Of a stretch of 64,000 nucleotides of DNA, positions 36,566 through 46,225 are shown one piece after another. A program made the position numbers and the translations under genes. This DNA is from Rhizobium anhuiense (GTDB lineage: Bacteria > Pseudomonadota > Alphaproteobacteria > Rhizobiales > Rhizobiaceae): contig NZ_ML133526.1 of the NCBI RefSeq assembly GCF_003985145.1, positions 226,036-290,035 of the forward strand. Reading direction: 5' to 3'. The notes under the pieces were generated by a model. That model saw nothing but the letters and a program-made list of their open reading frames with translations, did not search any database and had not been told where the DNA came from. Position 1 is the stretch's first letter. Every line of letters begins with the position of its first letter.

Positions 36566-38203
36566 TCATGCCGCCTGCTGCAGCCAGATGTCGTATGCAT
36601 TTTCAGGAAGCCGCTTGAACGGCCGGAAGCCGACGCCCTTCACCGCGATGGAGGCGGCGATCTGATCATCAGGCACATAGAGCGGCAGGCCGAGCGCTTG
36701 ATCGAGCAGCGCAAAGCGCTGCAGTTGCGCGTAGATCTCGAAGCGCTTCTTGGCATCGAGCGTCGAAGCCGCTTCAGCTAGCCAGGCGGAAATTTCAGGC
36801 GCTTCGGTTCGGCTGTAATTGATCGATCCGCCCTTGGCGCGCGGCAGATAGTGGAAATAAATGGTGACGCCGTTTTCCTGCGTCGTGGTCGAATTGGGGA
36901 TGATGCCGTACTGTCCATCCTTCTGACGGTTCGTATAGGTCCCGGCATCGACATATTGCAGGGCAAGATCGATGCCTGCGTTCTGGCGGGCCTGTGCCTG
37001 GACGGCCTGGAGCAGGATGTCGCGCTGGTCGCGCAGCGTCGCCTGGGACTGCACGATCTCGATGGTCAGGCGCTTGCCGTCCTTCGTGCGGAAACCGTCG
37101 GCGTCCCTTGCGGTCCAGCCTGCCTCGTCGAGAAGGCTGTTGGCGAGCCCAGTATCGAAGCCGTAACGGCCCTCGATGCTCTTGTCGTAGAAATCCGTGT
37201 CGGCGGGCGTGAGAATGCCCCAGGCACGCTTGCGCTCGCCGCGATAGACCGAGGCGATCACCCGCTCCACGTCGACAGCCGCCAACACCGCCTTGCGCAC
37301 TCTGACGTCGGTGGTCGGGCCGACCGTCACGTTCAGGAAGAGCGTGTAGGGCGTTCCGGTATTGATGGCGCTTTGATAGGTGAAATCCGGATTGTCCTTG
37401 AACAAGGCGGCGTCATTGCCGGCTATGCCTTCGATGACATGCACCTGTCCGGAGGTCAGCGCGCCCGTTCGCACAGCCGACTCCGACAGGAAACGGTAGA
37501 TCACCTCGTCGAGATAAGCAGGTCCCTGATGGGCCGCGTTATCAGGAGCCCAATTATAGGCAGGATTCCTCTTGAAGCGGATTTCCTGGCCCTTGATATA
37601 GCGATCGAGAATGAAGGGGCCGGTGCCTGCGATATCAGGGCCGCCCGACTTCAGCTGCGAGGATGAAAATGATTTCGGCGACAGGATCTCTATGCCGGCG
37701 GCGCCGTCGAGGAAGGGCGAATAGACGTCGTTAAGCTGCAGCACCACCGTGTGGGAATCGACTGCAACCGCTTCCAAGACATGCGAAACATGACCGGCAC
37801 TGATGCTGCCGGAATAGGTCGGCTCTTTCAGCTTGGTGAAATTGAGGGCCACGGCGGCCGCATCGAGCTTTTCGCCGTCGCTGAAGGTCACGTCGTCGCG
37901 AAGGGTGAAGGTGTAGGTCTTGCCATCCTCGGAGACCGAATAGCTCTTCGCCAGCCACGGCACGTAACCGCCATCCGGCGTGCGGGCCAGCAATGTTTCA
38001 TAGGCATTTCGCAGGATCAGCTTCGCCTTCGCCTGGCCGTTCAGGTGCGGATTGAGCGTGCTCGGTTCCGTTTCCACACCCCAGCTCAGCGAGCCGCCGC
38101 TCGCCGGCAGATCCTTGGCCTCTGTCGTGGAAGGCCGCAATCCCGCCGTCAGGGAGAGTGCCGCGATGCCGGTGCCGGCTAGAAAATCTCGTCTTGTTAC
38201 CAC
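36566..38203 (-). CDS. Peptide-type ABC substrate-binding protein (copy B)
   Basis: 545 residues, SBP family 5, with a clear twin-arginine signal MVTRRDFLAGTGIAALSLTAG. GGSLSWGVETEPSTLNPHLNGQAK and LRDDVTFSDGEKLDAAAV parallel copy A throughout, so the pair arose by duplication. Two receptors for one permease would widen the range of ligands. Lies 30 bases after the MsnO8-like monooxygenase, in the same operon. Confidence 0.9.
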   Translation of the reverse strand: MVTRRDFLAGTGIAALSLTAGLRPSTTEAKDLPASGGSLSWGVETEPSTLNPHLNGQAKAKLILRNAYETLLARTPDGGYVPWLAKSYSVSEDGKTYTFTLRDDVTFSDGEKLDAAAVALNFTKLKEPTYSGSISAGHVSHVLEAVAVDSHTVVLQLNDVYSPFLDGAAGIEILSPKSFSSSQLKSGGPDIAGTGPFILDRYIKGQEIRFKRNPAYNWAPDNAAHQGPAYLDEVIYRFLSESAVRTGALTSGQVHVIEGIAGNDAALFKDNPDFTYQSAINTGTPYTLFLNVTVGPTTDVRVRKAVLAAVDVERVIASVYRGERKRAWGILTPADTDFYDKSIEGRYGFDTGLANSLLDEAGWTARDADGFRTKDGKRLTIEIVQSQATLRDQRDILLQAVQAQARQNAGIDLALQYVDAGTYTNRQKDGQYGIIPNSTTTQENGVTIYFHYLPRAKGGSINYSRTEAPEISAWLAEAASTLDAKKRFEIYAQLQRFALLDQALGLPLYVPDDQIAASIAVKGVGFRPFKRLPENAYDIWLQQAA

Positions 38204-38233
38204 GGTGATGGCCCCCGATTTGTTGTCCGATGG

Positions 38234-39235
38234 TCAGGCGGCGATGGCTGCGCGCCCGCCGGCCAGGAGTTCGATCGTTTTCAGGCGCTGCGCGCCATCC
38301 GAGAGCGGGCAGTCGATGATGAATTCGTCGATGCCATAGGTCTTGTGCAGCTGCTGCAGCTCATCATGGACGCTCGACGGCGTGCCGCGAATGAGCCGCG
38401 GGCTTCGCTCCTCGATCTGGTATTGCGTCTTGCCCGACTGGCGCACATATTCACGCGCCTGGTCCTCGCTGCCGACATTCACCGCCTGGCCGCCTTCGAC
38501 CTCGACCCGGAACCGGCGCGTCTCGCCGCCGATGCTTTCGGCAGCCGCATTCGTTTCCGCGATGATGACGCTGACGGCCAACAGGACCGATGTGCCGCCG
38601 GCGTTTCGGTAAGCCGCCAATGCTTCGGTAATCGCGCTCGCATCACCATGGATATGGGCTGCATAGACGAAGCCCCATCCAAGGCGAGCCGCCAGCGTTG
38701 CGCTATCCGCACTTGCGCCGAGCAGAAAGCGGCCGGGCGGCTGGTCCGGCACCGGAAAGGCGACAGGACTTTCAGTCTGCGATTGGCCGGCATCTCCGTG
38801 GCGCAAGAAACCGTCCAGTTCGGTCAGTTGTTCTGGGAAGGACGGTTTGCGGTCGAGGTCGTAGGCCTGCTGCAGGGCGCGTGTCGACAGAGGCAGGCCA
38901 CCGGGCGCCTTGCCGACGCCGAGGTCGACCCGGCCCGGCGCGAGAGCGGCAAGCAGGTTGAAATTTTCCGCGACCTTGTAGGCACTGTAATGCTGGAGCA
39001 TGACGCCGCCGGAACCGATGCGGATGCGGCTCGTGCGGGCCAGCAGGAAGGAGATCAACACCTCGGGCGACGAGCTCGCAAGGCTGGGCGAGTTATGATG
39101 CTCGGCCACCCAGAACCGCCGATAGCCCAGCTCCTCGGCCCTTTTGGCCAGGTCCAGGCTACGCTGCAGCGCCGCCGCTGCCCGTTCCGGGCCATGGATC
39201 GGACTTTTATCGAGAAAGCTGAGGGCGTATGACAT
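38234..39235 (-). CDS. MsnO8-family luciferase-like oxidoreductase
   Basis: 333 residues: MSYALSFLDKSPIHGPERAAAALQRSLDLAKRAEELGYRRFWVAEHHNSPSLASSSPEVLI and IRIGSGGVMLQHYSAYKVAENFNLLAALAPGRVDLGVGKAPGG are hallmarks of the MsnO8 branch of flavin-dependent LLM enzymes. The substrate is unknown; a sulfonate or sulfone is plausible from context. First gene of the seven-gene minus operon running to 29902, and divergent from a GNAT-led operon. Confidence 0.85.
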   Translation of the reverse strand: MSYALSFLDKSPIHGPERAAAALQRSLDLAKRAEELGYRRFWVAEHHNSPSLASSSPEVLISFLLARTSRIRIGSGGVMLQHYSAYKVAENFNLLAALAPGRVDLGVGKAPGGLPLSTRALQQAYDLDRKPSFPEQLTELDGFLRHGDAGQSQTESPVAFPVPDQPPGRFLLGASADSATLAARLGWGFVYAAHIHGDASAITEALAAYRNAGGTSVLLAVSVIIAETNAAAESIGGETRRFRVEVEGGQAVNVGSEDQAREYVRQSGKTQYQIEERSPRLIRGTPSSVHDELQQLHKTYGIDEFIIDCPLSDGAQRLKTIELLAGGRAAIAA

Positions 39236-39273
39236 ATCTGCTCCCGACCCGACGGGTCGATTAAAACATGTAA

Positions 39274-39290
39274 TCTATATTTTTAGTGAT
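39274..39290. promoter_or_regulatory. Variant of the shared block motif
   Basis: TCTATATTTTTAGTGAT, matching the 28396 copy in 13 of 17 positions, though the last four bases diverge from TAGA. It lies between the divergent MsnO8-like and GNAT operons. Confidence 0.35.
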
Positions 39291-39465
39291 CTATCAAATC
39301 GAGCAATGATCTTTTAATATTCGGCGGCAAACGCAACAATCATGCCGTGCAAACCGATCCTTCGATCAGGCATGCTGACGATGTTAGGCGCGCGTCGGAC
39401 GACCTTCAGGCCATTTTTCTGAAGCCGCATCCGGAAGCGAGCAGACCTTCATCGGAGGCGTGTTC

Positions 39466-40092
39466 ATGACTGATATAGTTGTCCGGTCGTCATTGCTGGA
39501 CCCTGCTGCCCAGCCCCTGATCGATGGGCTGGTCAGCGAATATGACGGGAGATACGGAGCCGCGAGCCGCCCCGGTGGGGCGCGGGCGGAAATCTTCCGT
39601 TATCCCGTTTCGCTGTTTTCCCATCCGCTCGGAGATTTCCTGCTGCTGCAGCGGGATGGTCAAACCGTTGCCGGCGGCGCCTTCATGAGCCATGACGATG
39701 AGACGGCCGAAATGAAGCGGATCTGGACGCATCCGCATCTCAGGCGTCAGGGCCTGGCCCGCGCCATCGTTCTGGCGCTCGAGGAAAGTGCCGCCCGGCT
39801 TGGTTACACCAGATCCTATCTTTCGACCGGCTTCCGCCAGCCGGAGGCGGTCGCCCTTTATCTGTCGCTCGGCTACCGCCCGCTCTTCGATACATCAGCC
39901 GATCCCTCGCTCTACCGTTCCTTGCCTTTCGAAAAACATATCGGCGAAAGGGCCGGGCAGGTGGGAACAACGCCGATCTATCCGCCCGCAGCCTCCTTCG
40001 AAGAGGCGACTGCGCGGGTCACGGCACTGAAAACAGGACAGGAAGCGAAGATCAGGGACCGGCTGGCAAGCCACGACGCCTCCGCCGCATGA
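39466..40092 (+). CDS. GNAT-family N-acetyltransferase
   Basis: 208 residues. The acetyl-CoA loop is HPHLRRQGLARAIVLALEESAARLG, followed by LSTGFRQPEAVALYLSLGYRPLF, typical GNAT motif A and B. A C-terminal tail of ~45 residues lies beyond the usual fold. GGAGGC six bases upstream selects the ATG over a GTG two codons earlier. It leads an operon with two flavin monooxygenases, so it may acetylate a substrate or product such as a sulfur amine or S-alkyl cysteine. Confidence 0.82.
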   Translation: MTDIVVRSSLLDPAAQPLIDGLVSEYDGRYGAASRPGGARAEIFRYPVSLFSHPLGDFLLLQRDGQTVAGGAFMSHDDETAEMKRIWTHPHLRRQGLARAIVLALEESAARLGYTRSYLSTGFRQPEAVALYLSLGYRPLFDTSADPSLYRSLPFEKHIGERAGQVGTTPIYPPAASFEEATARVTALKTGQEAKIRDRLASHDASAA

Positions 40093-40137
40093 CGATGCGA
40101 GCGCGATGACCAATCTACCATTCCAACGGAAAAGATC

Positions 40138-41121
40138 ATGACGCTTCCCCATGGACTTCAAGTCGGCGTCGGCGTTGATGTCGCCGCATACCCGCTCGAC
40201 AGCCACACCTCCCAGCGCGACCTTTGGCGGACCCTGGTTTCTCGTCTCGACGAGGTGGTCGAATTCATCACTTTGGAGGACGGTTTCGCCGCGGCCGGCG
40301 GTGACGGACTGGATGCCATTCTGCTTGCCAACTGGCTGGCGCCGCACAGCCGCAAGATCGGCATCCTCGCCGGCGCCCCGATCAATTTTCTCGAGCCTTT
40401 CCACGTTTCGACCGCAGTGGCGACCCTCGACTATGTCAGCGAAGGCCGGGCCGGGCTTTTCGCCCAGCAGCTGCGCGGCGATCGTGTTCTGCAGGCAAAG
40501 CAGGCGATCGGCACACTCGGTGGTTTTCCAGTGACAGATGGGCCGGCGATAGACGGGCCGGCCCTGGAACAGGATGCAACGGACGCGGTCGAGGTCATCC
40601 GTCGCCTGTGGGACAGCTGGGAAGAAGACGCTATCATCCGCGACCGGGAAAGCTTTCGCTTTTTGGACGGCGCCAAGCTTCACTACATCAATTTCGAGAG
40701 CGCAGGGTTTAAAGTCCTCGGACCGTCCATCACACCACGTCCGCCGCAGGGCCAGCCGGTCGTGGCCGCCGTCCGGACCGAGGCTGGCGACGCCTCGGCC
40801 ACGGCCGATATCGTCTTCATCGGTTCCGATCTGCGCGATCTTCCCGCCGGCCCGAAAGCTCAAACCTTCTTTGTCGATCTCGACATCGATCCTGCGCCGT
40901 CTTCCGTCGCCGAATTAATCGCTGCAGTCGGCCGGATCGCAACATCCGGCGCCAATGGCATCCGCCTGATCGTGCGCGATCCCAGGCAACTCGATCACCT
41001 CGTCGATACGCTCCTTCCGGCGCTCGGCGAGGCATCGCTCTTGCGAAAGCCGGGAAGCGGGACGCTTCGAGAACGCCTCGGCCTGCCCGCCGCCATCAAT
41101 CGCTACACCTCTGCTGCATGA
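40138..41121 (+). CDS. Luciferase-like monooxygenase family protein (divergent)
   Basis: 327 residues. PHSRKIGILAGAPINFLEPFHVSTAVATLDYVSEGRAGLF is the LLM signature around the flavin site; ATDAVEVIRRLWDSWEEDAIIRD matches the family's helical insertion. It is shorter than its neighbours, with a reduced C-terminal half (RIATSGANGIRLIVRDPRQLDHLVDTLLPAL), so it may be a partner or specialised enzyme. Sits between the GNAT and a full-length NtaA/DmoA-type enzyme, 45 and 16 bases from each. Confidence 0.72.
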   Translation: MTLPHGLQVGVGVDVAAYPLDSHTSQRDLWRTLVSRLDEVVEFITLEDGFAAAGGDGLDAILLANWLAPHSRKIGILAGAPINFLEPFHVSTAVATLDYVSEGRAGLFAQQLRGDRVLQAKQAIGTLGGFPVTDGPAIDGPALEQDATDAVEVIRRLWDSWEEDAIIRDRESFRFLDGAKLHYINFESAGFKVLGPSITPRPPQGQPVVAAVRTEAGDASATADIVFIGSDLRDLPAGPKAQTFFVDLDIDPAPSSVAELIAAVGRIATSGANGIRLIVRDPRQLDHLVDTLLPALGEASLLRKPGSGTLRERLGLPAAINRYTSAA

Positions 41122-41137
41122 GCGGAAAGGACCGTCC

Positions 41138-42451
41138 ATGACCAAGAAACAGGTTATCCTGGGAGCCCAGTTTCCCGGCGTCAACAACTTCACAGTCTGG
41201 AGCGATCCGGCGGCAGGAAGCCAGATCGAGTTTTCGTCGTTCAGGCATTTTGCCGAAACCGTGGAGCGCGGAAAATTCGACTTCATCTTTCTGGCGGAAG
41301 GCCTGCGGGTCCGCGAGCAGGATGGCCGCTTCCATGAGCTCGATGTCGCCGGTCGCCCGAATACGCTGGCGATTCTGACGGCGCTTGCATCGATCACAGA
41401 TCATGTCGGCCTGATCGGCACCCTGACCACGACCTTCAACGAACCCTATCCACTCGCGCGGCAACTGGCGACGCTCGATATTCTCTCCGGCGGACGCGCC
41501 GGCTGGAATGTCGTCACTTCGCCGGGCGCATTTACCGGCGCGAATTTCCGCCGCGGCGATCACCTGCCGCACCGCGAGCGCTACGAGCGCGCCCGGGAAT
41601 TCATCGAAGCCGCGCGCAAGCTGTGGACCGGCGGTGATCTGGCCGCCAATTCCAGGCATTTCGACATCGCTGCCCGATCGGCATTGGCGCCGCTTCCACA
41701 AGGCGCCCCGGTGATCGCGCAGGCGGGAGATTCCGACGAGGGGCGCGAGCTTGCCGCCAGCCATGCCGACCTGATCTATTCCCGCCACGGCTCGCTCGAA
41801 GCCGGTCAGGTCTTCTATGCCGATGTGAAGCGGCGTCTGACGAAATACGGTCGAAACCCGAACGCGCTGAAGATCCTGCCCGGCGCCAATTTCGTGATCG
41901 GCGACACCCAGGCGGATGCGCAGGAGAAGCTGAGAGCAATTCGTCTTCAGCAGGTCAGCCCCAGGAATGCGATCGTCTTTCTGGAGCAGGTCTGGAACAG
42001 GGACCTGTCGAATTATGATCCGGAGGGACCTTTGCCGGATATCGAGCCGGATATTTCCGAGGAGCGACTGGCACAGGGACGCGCCAACAATCAGGACGTC
42101 GCCGGCAGGCTGGAAACGGCGCGTGTGTGGCGTGAACTGGCCGAGCGCGACAAGCTCAGCATTCGCCAGTTGATCATTCACGTCACCGGCCGGCAGCATT
42201 TCGTCGGTACGCCTGATGAAATCGCCACCGAGATCAACCGCTATGTGCAGGCGGACGCGGCCGACGGATTTGTCTTCGCACCGCATCTGACGCCCGGCGG
42301 CTTCGACGAATTTGTCGAACGGGTCGTACCGATCCTCCAGGAAAGAGGCGTCTACCGGACCGACTACGGCGAGAGCACATTGCGGTCCAACCTCGGACTG
42401 CCGGATCCGGCCGCGCAATATTCGACACCGCATCTTGCCGCCGCCGTTTAG
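41138..42451 (+). CDS. Luciferase-like monooxygenase (NtaA/DmoA type)
   Basis: 437 residues, full-length member of the FMN-dependent NtaA/SnaA/DmoA group: FRHFAETVERGKFDFIFLAEG, VGLIGTLTTTFNEPYPLARQLATLDILSGGRAGWNVVTSPGAFTGANFRRGDHLPHRERYERAREFIEAARKLW, and the C-terminal VGTPDEIATEINRYVQADAADGFVFAPHLTPGGFDEFV. Relatives open dimethyl sulfide, sulfones or chelators. Last gene of the GNAT operon; followed by the second transporter operon. Confidence 0.88.
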   Translation: MTKKQVILGAQFPGVNNFTVWSDPAAGSQIEFSSFRHFAETVERGKFDFIFLAEGLRVREQDGRFHELDVAGRPNTLAILTALASITDHVGLIGTLTTTFNEPYPLARQLATLDILSGGRAGWNVVTSPGAFTGANFRRGDHLPHRERYERAREFIEAARKLWTGGDLAANSRHFDIAARSALAPLPQGAPVIAQAGDSDEGRELAASHADLIYSRHGSLEAGQVFYADVKRRLTKYGRNPNALKILPGANFVIGDTQADAQEKLRAIRLQQVSPRNAIVFLEQVWNRDLSNYDPEGPLPDIEPDISEERLAQGRANNQDVAGRLETARVWRELAERDKLSIRQLIIHVTGRQHFVGTPDEIATEINRYVQADAADGFVFAPHLTPGGFDEFVERVVPILQERGVYRTDYGESTLRSNLGLPDPAAQYSTPHLAAAV

Positions 42452-42679
42452 CGCCTACGCGCTTGTCTCACGTCCAGCGAGCACCGATGGGCGCGCAAAG
42501 AGCCGATCGCCAGGGACTGTGGCGATTTCGATCACCTCGTAGATCTCTAAGCTGACGACGGCGAAGGTCGGAACCCGCCATGCCGCATCAAGAAGCCGTT
42601 TTTTCCCGAGCTCGCCGAGAAGATTTTTGCGGAACGGATTTTTTCATCCGCGGGCGCAAATGAACCAGAATGCCTTTAG

Positions 42680-42696
42680 TCCATAAATTTAATAGA
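42680..42696. promoter_or_regulatory. Shared motif TCYA-N9-TAGA, upstream of SBP operon
   Basis: TCCATAAATTTAATAGA, 85 bases before the binding-protein gene, within a 330-base gap otherwise lacking features. The continuation CAATA is also shared with the 49480 copy. Confidence 0.5.
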
Positions 42697-42781
42697 CAAT
42701 ATATGCTAACGCCTGATTGTTCATCGACACTTGAACAGCCGCCGGGCCAGACCTGAAGCATCACCAACTCCGGGACCAGAT

Positions 42782-44422
42782 ATGACCGTAAAGACTTTCA
42801 AGACATTCCCTAGACGAAATCGCATTGCTTTTGCCCTGACATTTCCCCTTCTGACATTTTCCCTTCTGGCATCTGCAGGCCCGCAAGCGCATGCGGCCGA
42901 GAGCGCAAAGCCGGTGGAGGGCGGCACGCTGACCGTTGGGCTGGCCACGGACACGGCGATCATAGATCCGTCGATTACCGGCAGCTCGATTACCGCCGTC
43001 ATCAGCCGAAACCTCGTCGATTCCCTCGTCGGGCAAGCCGAGGACAATAGTTTCGCGCCGTGGCTGGCCGAACGCTGGGAGATCAACGGCGACAACACCT
43101 TCTATACGTTTCATCTCAGGCAGGGCGTGACCTTCAGCGACGGCACGCCGCTCGATGCCGCGGCGGTCAAGTACAATTTCGACCGGATCCTCGATCCGAA
43201 GACGACGTCGAGCTACGCAAAATCGCTGCTCGGCCCGATCGACAAGATCGAGGCGGTCGATGCCGGCACACTCGTCATCCACTATAGCAAGCCTTTCGCG
43301 CCGCTGCTTCAGGGGTTGAGCCTGCCCTATCTCGGAATCCAGTCGCCGACCTATCTGCAGAAGGCGACGAGCACGACCAATACGGTTGTCGGCTCCGGTC
43401 CCTATATTCTCGAAAGCTTCGTCAAGGGCAGTGGCAGCAAGCTCACGCGCCGCGCCGACTACAATTGGGGGCCGGGTTATGCCAAGCATACCGGCCCGGC
43501 CCATTTCAACGGCATCGACTTCAAATATCTGCCGGAATCATCGGTTCGCCTCGGCGCCCTGGCAAGCGGCCAGGTTCAGGCGATCGACGAAGTTCCGCCC
43601 GCCAATTACCGCTCCGTGCGGGGCGATGACAAGCTTCAGGTCGTGACCAGGGAGAATCCCGGCGTCAACAGTTCCTATTTCCTCAACACCTCCAAGGAGC
43701 CTTTCCAGGACGTCAAGGTCCGTCAGGCCTTCCAGAGCGCCGTGAATGGGGCGGCGGCGGTAAAGGCCGCCTATCTCGGCACGCTCAAGCCGGCCGACAA
43801 CATCCTCGGGCCGTCGACGCTCTATTACGATGGCGGCGTCGCCGGCACCTGGGGCTTCGATCTCGCCAAGGCGAACAAGCTGCTCGACGAGGCCGGTTGG
43901 ACGAAAAAAGATGCCGAGGGATTTCGCACGAAGGACGGCCGGCGCCTTACCGTGCATTATGTCTATGACAGCGCGTCCGTCGGCGCATCGAATGTGACCC
44001 TTGCGCAGGCGGTGCAATATCAGGTCCGCCAGGCCGGCTTCGATTTCCAGCTCGATCCGGTCGACGCCGGCGGCTACACCGCCCGGGCCAACAGCAATGA
44101 TTACGATCTGGTCTCCTTCTACTTTGTCCGAGCGGAACCGGACATATTGCGCACGGTGTTCCATTCGGCCTATGCGCCGCCGAACGGATCCGATTACGTG
44201 CGCGTCAACAGCCTCGATGAGAAGCTGAGCAAGGCCATCGGTGCGAGCGATGCGGAACGGAAGCAACTCTATGGCGAGATCCAGTCGGAAATCGTCGGAC
44301 AGGCCTATGCGGTCCCGCTCTTTGTCGCCGCCTACCAGCTCGGGGCGTCGAAGAAGCTTCACGGCATCAGCTGGGCAACAAACGCAAAGCCGCTGTTCTA
44401 TGATGCCTGGCTCGAGCCGTAA
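42782..44422 (+). CDS. Peptide-type ABC substrate-binding protein (second system)
   Basis: 546 residues, SBP family 5, with a Sec-type signal (FALTFPLLTFSLLASAGPQAHA). GGTLTVGLATDTAIIDPSITGSS, TFYTFHLRQGVTFSDGTPLDAAAVKYNFDRILDP and GSGPYILESFVKGSGSKLTRRADYNWGPG are typical. Less similar to the tandem pair of the first system than they are to each other. It leads a four-gene importer operon; the permease start lies inside its 3' end. Confidence 0.9.
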   Translation: MTVKTFKTFPRRNRIAFALTFPLLTFSLLASAGPQAHAAESAKPVEGGTLTVGLATDTAIIDPSITGSSITAVISRNLVDSLVGQAEDNSFAPWLAERWEINGDNTFYTFHLRQGVTFSDGTPLDAAAVKYNFDRILDPKTTSSYAKSLLGPIDKIEAVDAGTLVIHYSKPFAPLLQGLSLPYLGIQSPTYLQKATSTTNTVVGSGPYILESFVKGSGSKLTRRADYNWGPGYAKHTGPAHFNGIDFKYLPESSVRLGALASGQVQAIDEVPPANYRSVRGDDKLQVVTRENPGVNSSYFLNTSKEPFQDVKVRQAFQSAVNGAAAVKAAYLGTLKPADNILGPSTLYYDGGVAGTWGFDLAKANKLLDEAGWTKKDAEGFRTKDGRRLTVHYVYDSASVGASNVTLAQAVQYQVRQAGFDFQLDPVDAGGYTARANSNDYDLVSFYFVRAEPDILRTVFHSAYAPPNGSDYVRVNSLDEKLSKAIGASDAERKQLYGEIQSEIVGQAYAVPLFVAAYQLGASKKLHGISWATNAKPLFYDAWLEP

Positions 44423-45353
44423 TTTGATCCGCGCCGGGTTGAAGCGGCTCGGTGTCGTCGTTGCGGTGCTCTGGGGCGCCGCAACGATCGCCTTTGTCGC
44501 CGTAAAACTTATTCCCGGCGATCCCGTCTCGGTGCTGTCGGGCGGCGAGAACGTGGTCGACGCGGCTGAACGCGCCGTGCTGACGCAGCAATACGGTTTG
44601 GATCAGCCGCTCTACGTTCAATATGCGCGCTACGTGCTCAATGCCCTGACCGGCGATTTCGGTGAAAGCTATCAATATCGCCAGCCGGTTACAGAGCTCA
44701 TCTACGAGGCGGCCGGGCCGACATTGCAGCTCGCCGGCAGTGCGATTTTCATCGCCTTGATCCTGTCCTTGAGCATTGCGCTGGCTACCGCCGGCCGGCG
44801 CAAGGGGATCGCTATTGCCATCTCCGGCATCGAACTGGTCCTGCTCAGCACGCCCGTCTACTGGATCGGCATCGTGCTGCTGTCGGTCTTCAGTTTCCGA
44901 CTGCAATGGTTTCCGGTGACGGGCAATGCCGGCTTTTCCGCGCTGGTCCTGCCGGCCATTGCGCTCAGCCTGCCGCTGGCGGCACTGCTGACCCAGGTGC
45001 TGCGGGATGGCCTGGAGGAGGCGCTGCTTCAGCCCTTTTCGCTGACGGTTCGCACGCGTGGCGTCGGCGAGACGGCTCTCCGGCTGCGGCACGGCCTGCG
45101 CCATGCGGCACTTGCTGCTTCTACTTTGACGGGAACGCTGTTTGCAAGCACGCTTGGCGGCTCGATCCTCACCGAGACCGTGTTCGGCCGTTCCGGCATC
45201 GGGCAGATCACCCTGCAGGCCATCAAGACCCGCGACATGCCGCTCGTCCTGGGGCTGGTGATGCTGTCCGCCTTCGTCTTCGTCATCATCAACCTTCTGG
45301 TCGATGCCCTCTATCTGCTGATCGATCCGCGCCTGCGAAGGAGGGCAGCATGA
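44403..45353 (+). CDS. ABC permease, DppB type (second system)
   Basis: 316 residues: VAVKLIPGDPVSVLSGGENV, QQYGLDQPLYVQYARYVLNALTGDFGES, LLSTPVYWIGIVLLSVFSF, and VRTRGVGETALRLRHGLRHAALAASTLTGTLFASTLGGSILTETVFGRSGIG. About six membrane helices. It overlaps the binding-protein gene by 20 bases and the next permease by four. The second of two adjacent ATGs is chosen; neither has a strong ribosome site, fitting coupling. Confidence 0.9.
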   Translation: MPGSSRNLIRAGLKRLGVVVAVLWGAATIAFVAVKLIPGDPVSVLSGGENVVDAAERAVLTQQYGLDQPLYVQYARYVLNALTGDFGESYQYRQPVTELIYEAAGPTLQLAGSAIFIALILSLSIALATAGRRKGIAIAISGIELVLLSTPVYWIGIVLLSVFSFRLQWFPVTGNAGFSALVLPAIALSLPLAALLTQVLRDGLEEALLQPFSLTVRTRGVGETALRLRHGLRHAALAASTLTGTLFASTLGGSILTETVFGRSGIGQITLQAIKTRDMPLVLGLVMLSAFVFVIINLLVDALYLLIDPRLRRRAA

Positions 45354-46225
45354 GCAGTACGGAATTGTTCGATACGGTGCTGCGCGACCGCACGGCTCTC
45401 GGTTCTCGTCGCAGGCATCCCTGGCGCGCGCCGGGGCTGCTGCTGCCGCTTGCCGCGGTCGTCGTCCTCGCCTTTGCCGTCTGGGTGCCGCAATGGTTTA
45501 CGGCGTTCGATCCGGACGCGATCGACACCAATGCCATCTTGGAAGCGCCAAGCGGCATTCACTGGTTTGGAACCGATGAACTGGGACGCGATCTCTTTTC
45601 CCGCATCGTCTACGGAACATCGCAGTCGCTGACGATCGGGATCGGGGCCACGGTGATCGCCTGTTTCGGCGGCGTCATTCTGGGGACGGCTGCAGCCCTG
45701 TCGCCGAAGCCGATGAGCCGGCTTCTGGTCCGGGTGATCGACATTCTCCTGGCGTTTCCGGAAATATTGCTGGCGCTGCTGGTGATCGCCGTGCTCGGGC
45801 GAGGACCGCTCAACACCCTGCTGGCCGTTGGCCTCTCCTCCATCGCCGGTTACGCCCGCCTGATCCGCTCGCAAGTCCTGCAGGTCAAGCTCTCCGGCTA
45901 TGTCGAGCATGCCGTGGCGCTTGGTGAACATCCCTGGACGATCATTATCGAGCATATCGTGCCGAACGCCGTCCGGCCGCTGGTCATCCTTGCGACGATC
46001 GGCGTCGGCGCCTCGGTACTGACCGCCTCGGCGCTGAGTTTTCTCGGCCTCGGTGTCGTGCCGCCTGCCGCCGAATGGGGAGCGCTCTTGGCGAACGGCC
46101 GCAATTTCATCGATATCGCTCCCTGGACAAGTCTGCTGCCGGCCACCGTGGTCGCAGTCTCGGTGATTTCGATCACCCTTGTCGCCAGGCGATTGCAGAC
46201 GCTTCTGGCGCGGGGTGATGCCTGA
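45350..46225 (+). CDS. ABC permease, DppC type (second system)
   Basis: 291 residues: IHWFGTDELGRDLFSRIVYGTSQSLTIGIG, EAA loop YVEHAVALGEHPWTIIIEHIVPNAVRPL, and LTASALSFLGLGVVPPAAEWGALLANGRNFI. AAGGAGG directly precedes the ATG that overlaps the preceding stop; its own stop shares one base with the ATPase start (TGATG). Confidence 0.92.
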   Translation: MSSTELFDTVLRDRTALGSRRRHPWRAPGLLLPLAAVVVLAFAVWVPQWFTAFDPDAIDTNAILEAPSGIHWFGTDELGRDLFSRIVYGTSQSLTIGIGATVIACFGGVILGTAAALSPKPMSRLLVRVIDILLAFPEILLALLVIAVLGRGPLNTLLAVGLSSIAGYARLIRSQVLQVKLSGYVEHAVALGEHPWTIIIEHIVPNAVRPLVILATIGVGASVLTASALSFLGLGVVPPAAEWGALLANGRNFIDIAPWTSLLPATVVAVSVISITLVARRLQTLLARGDA

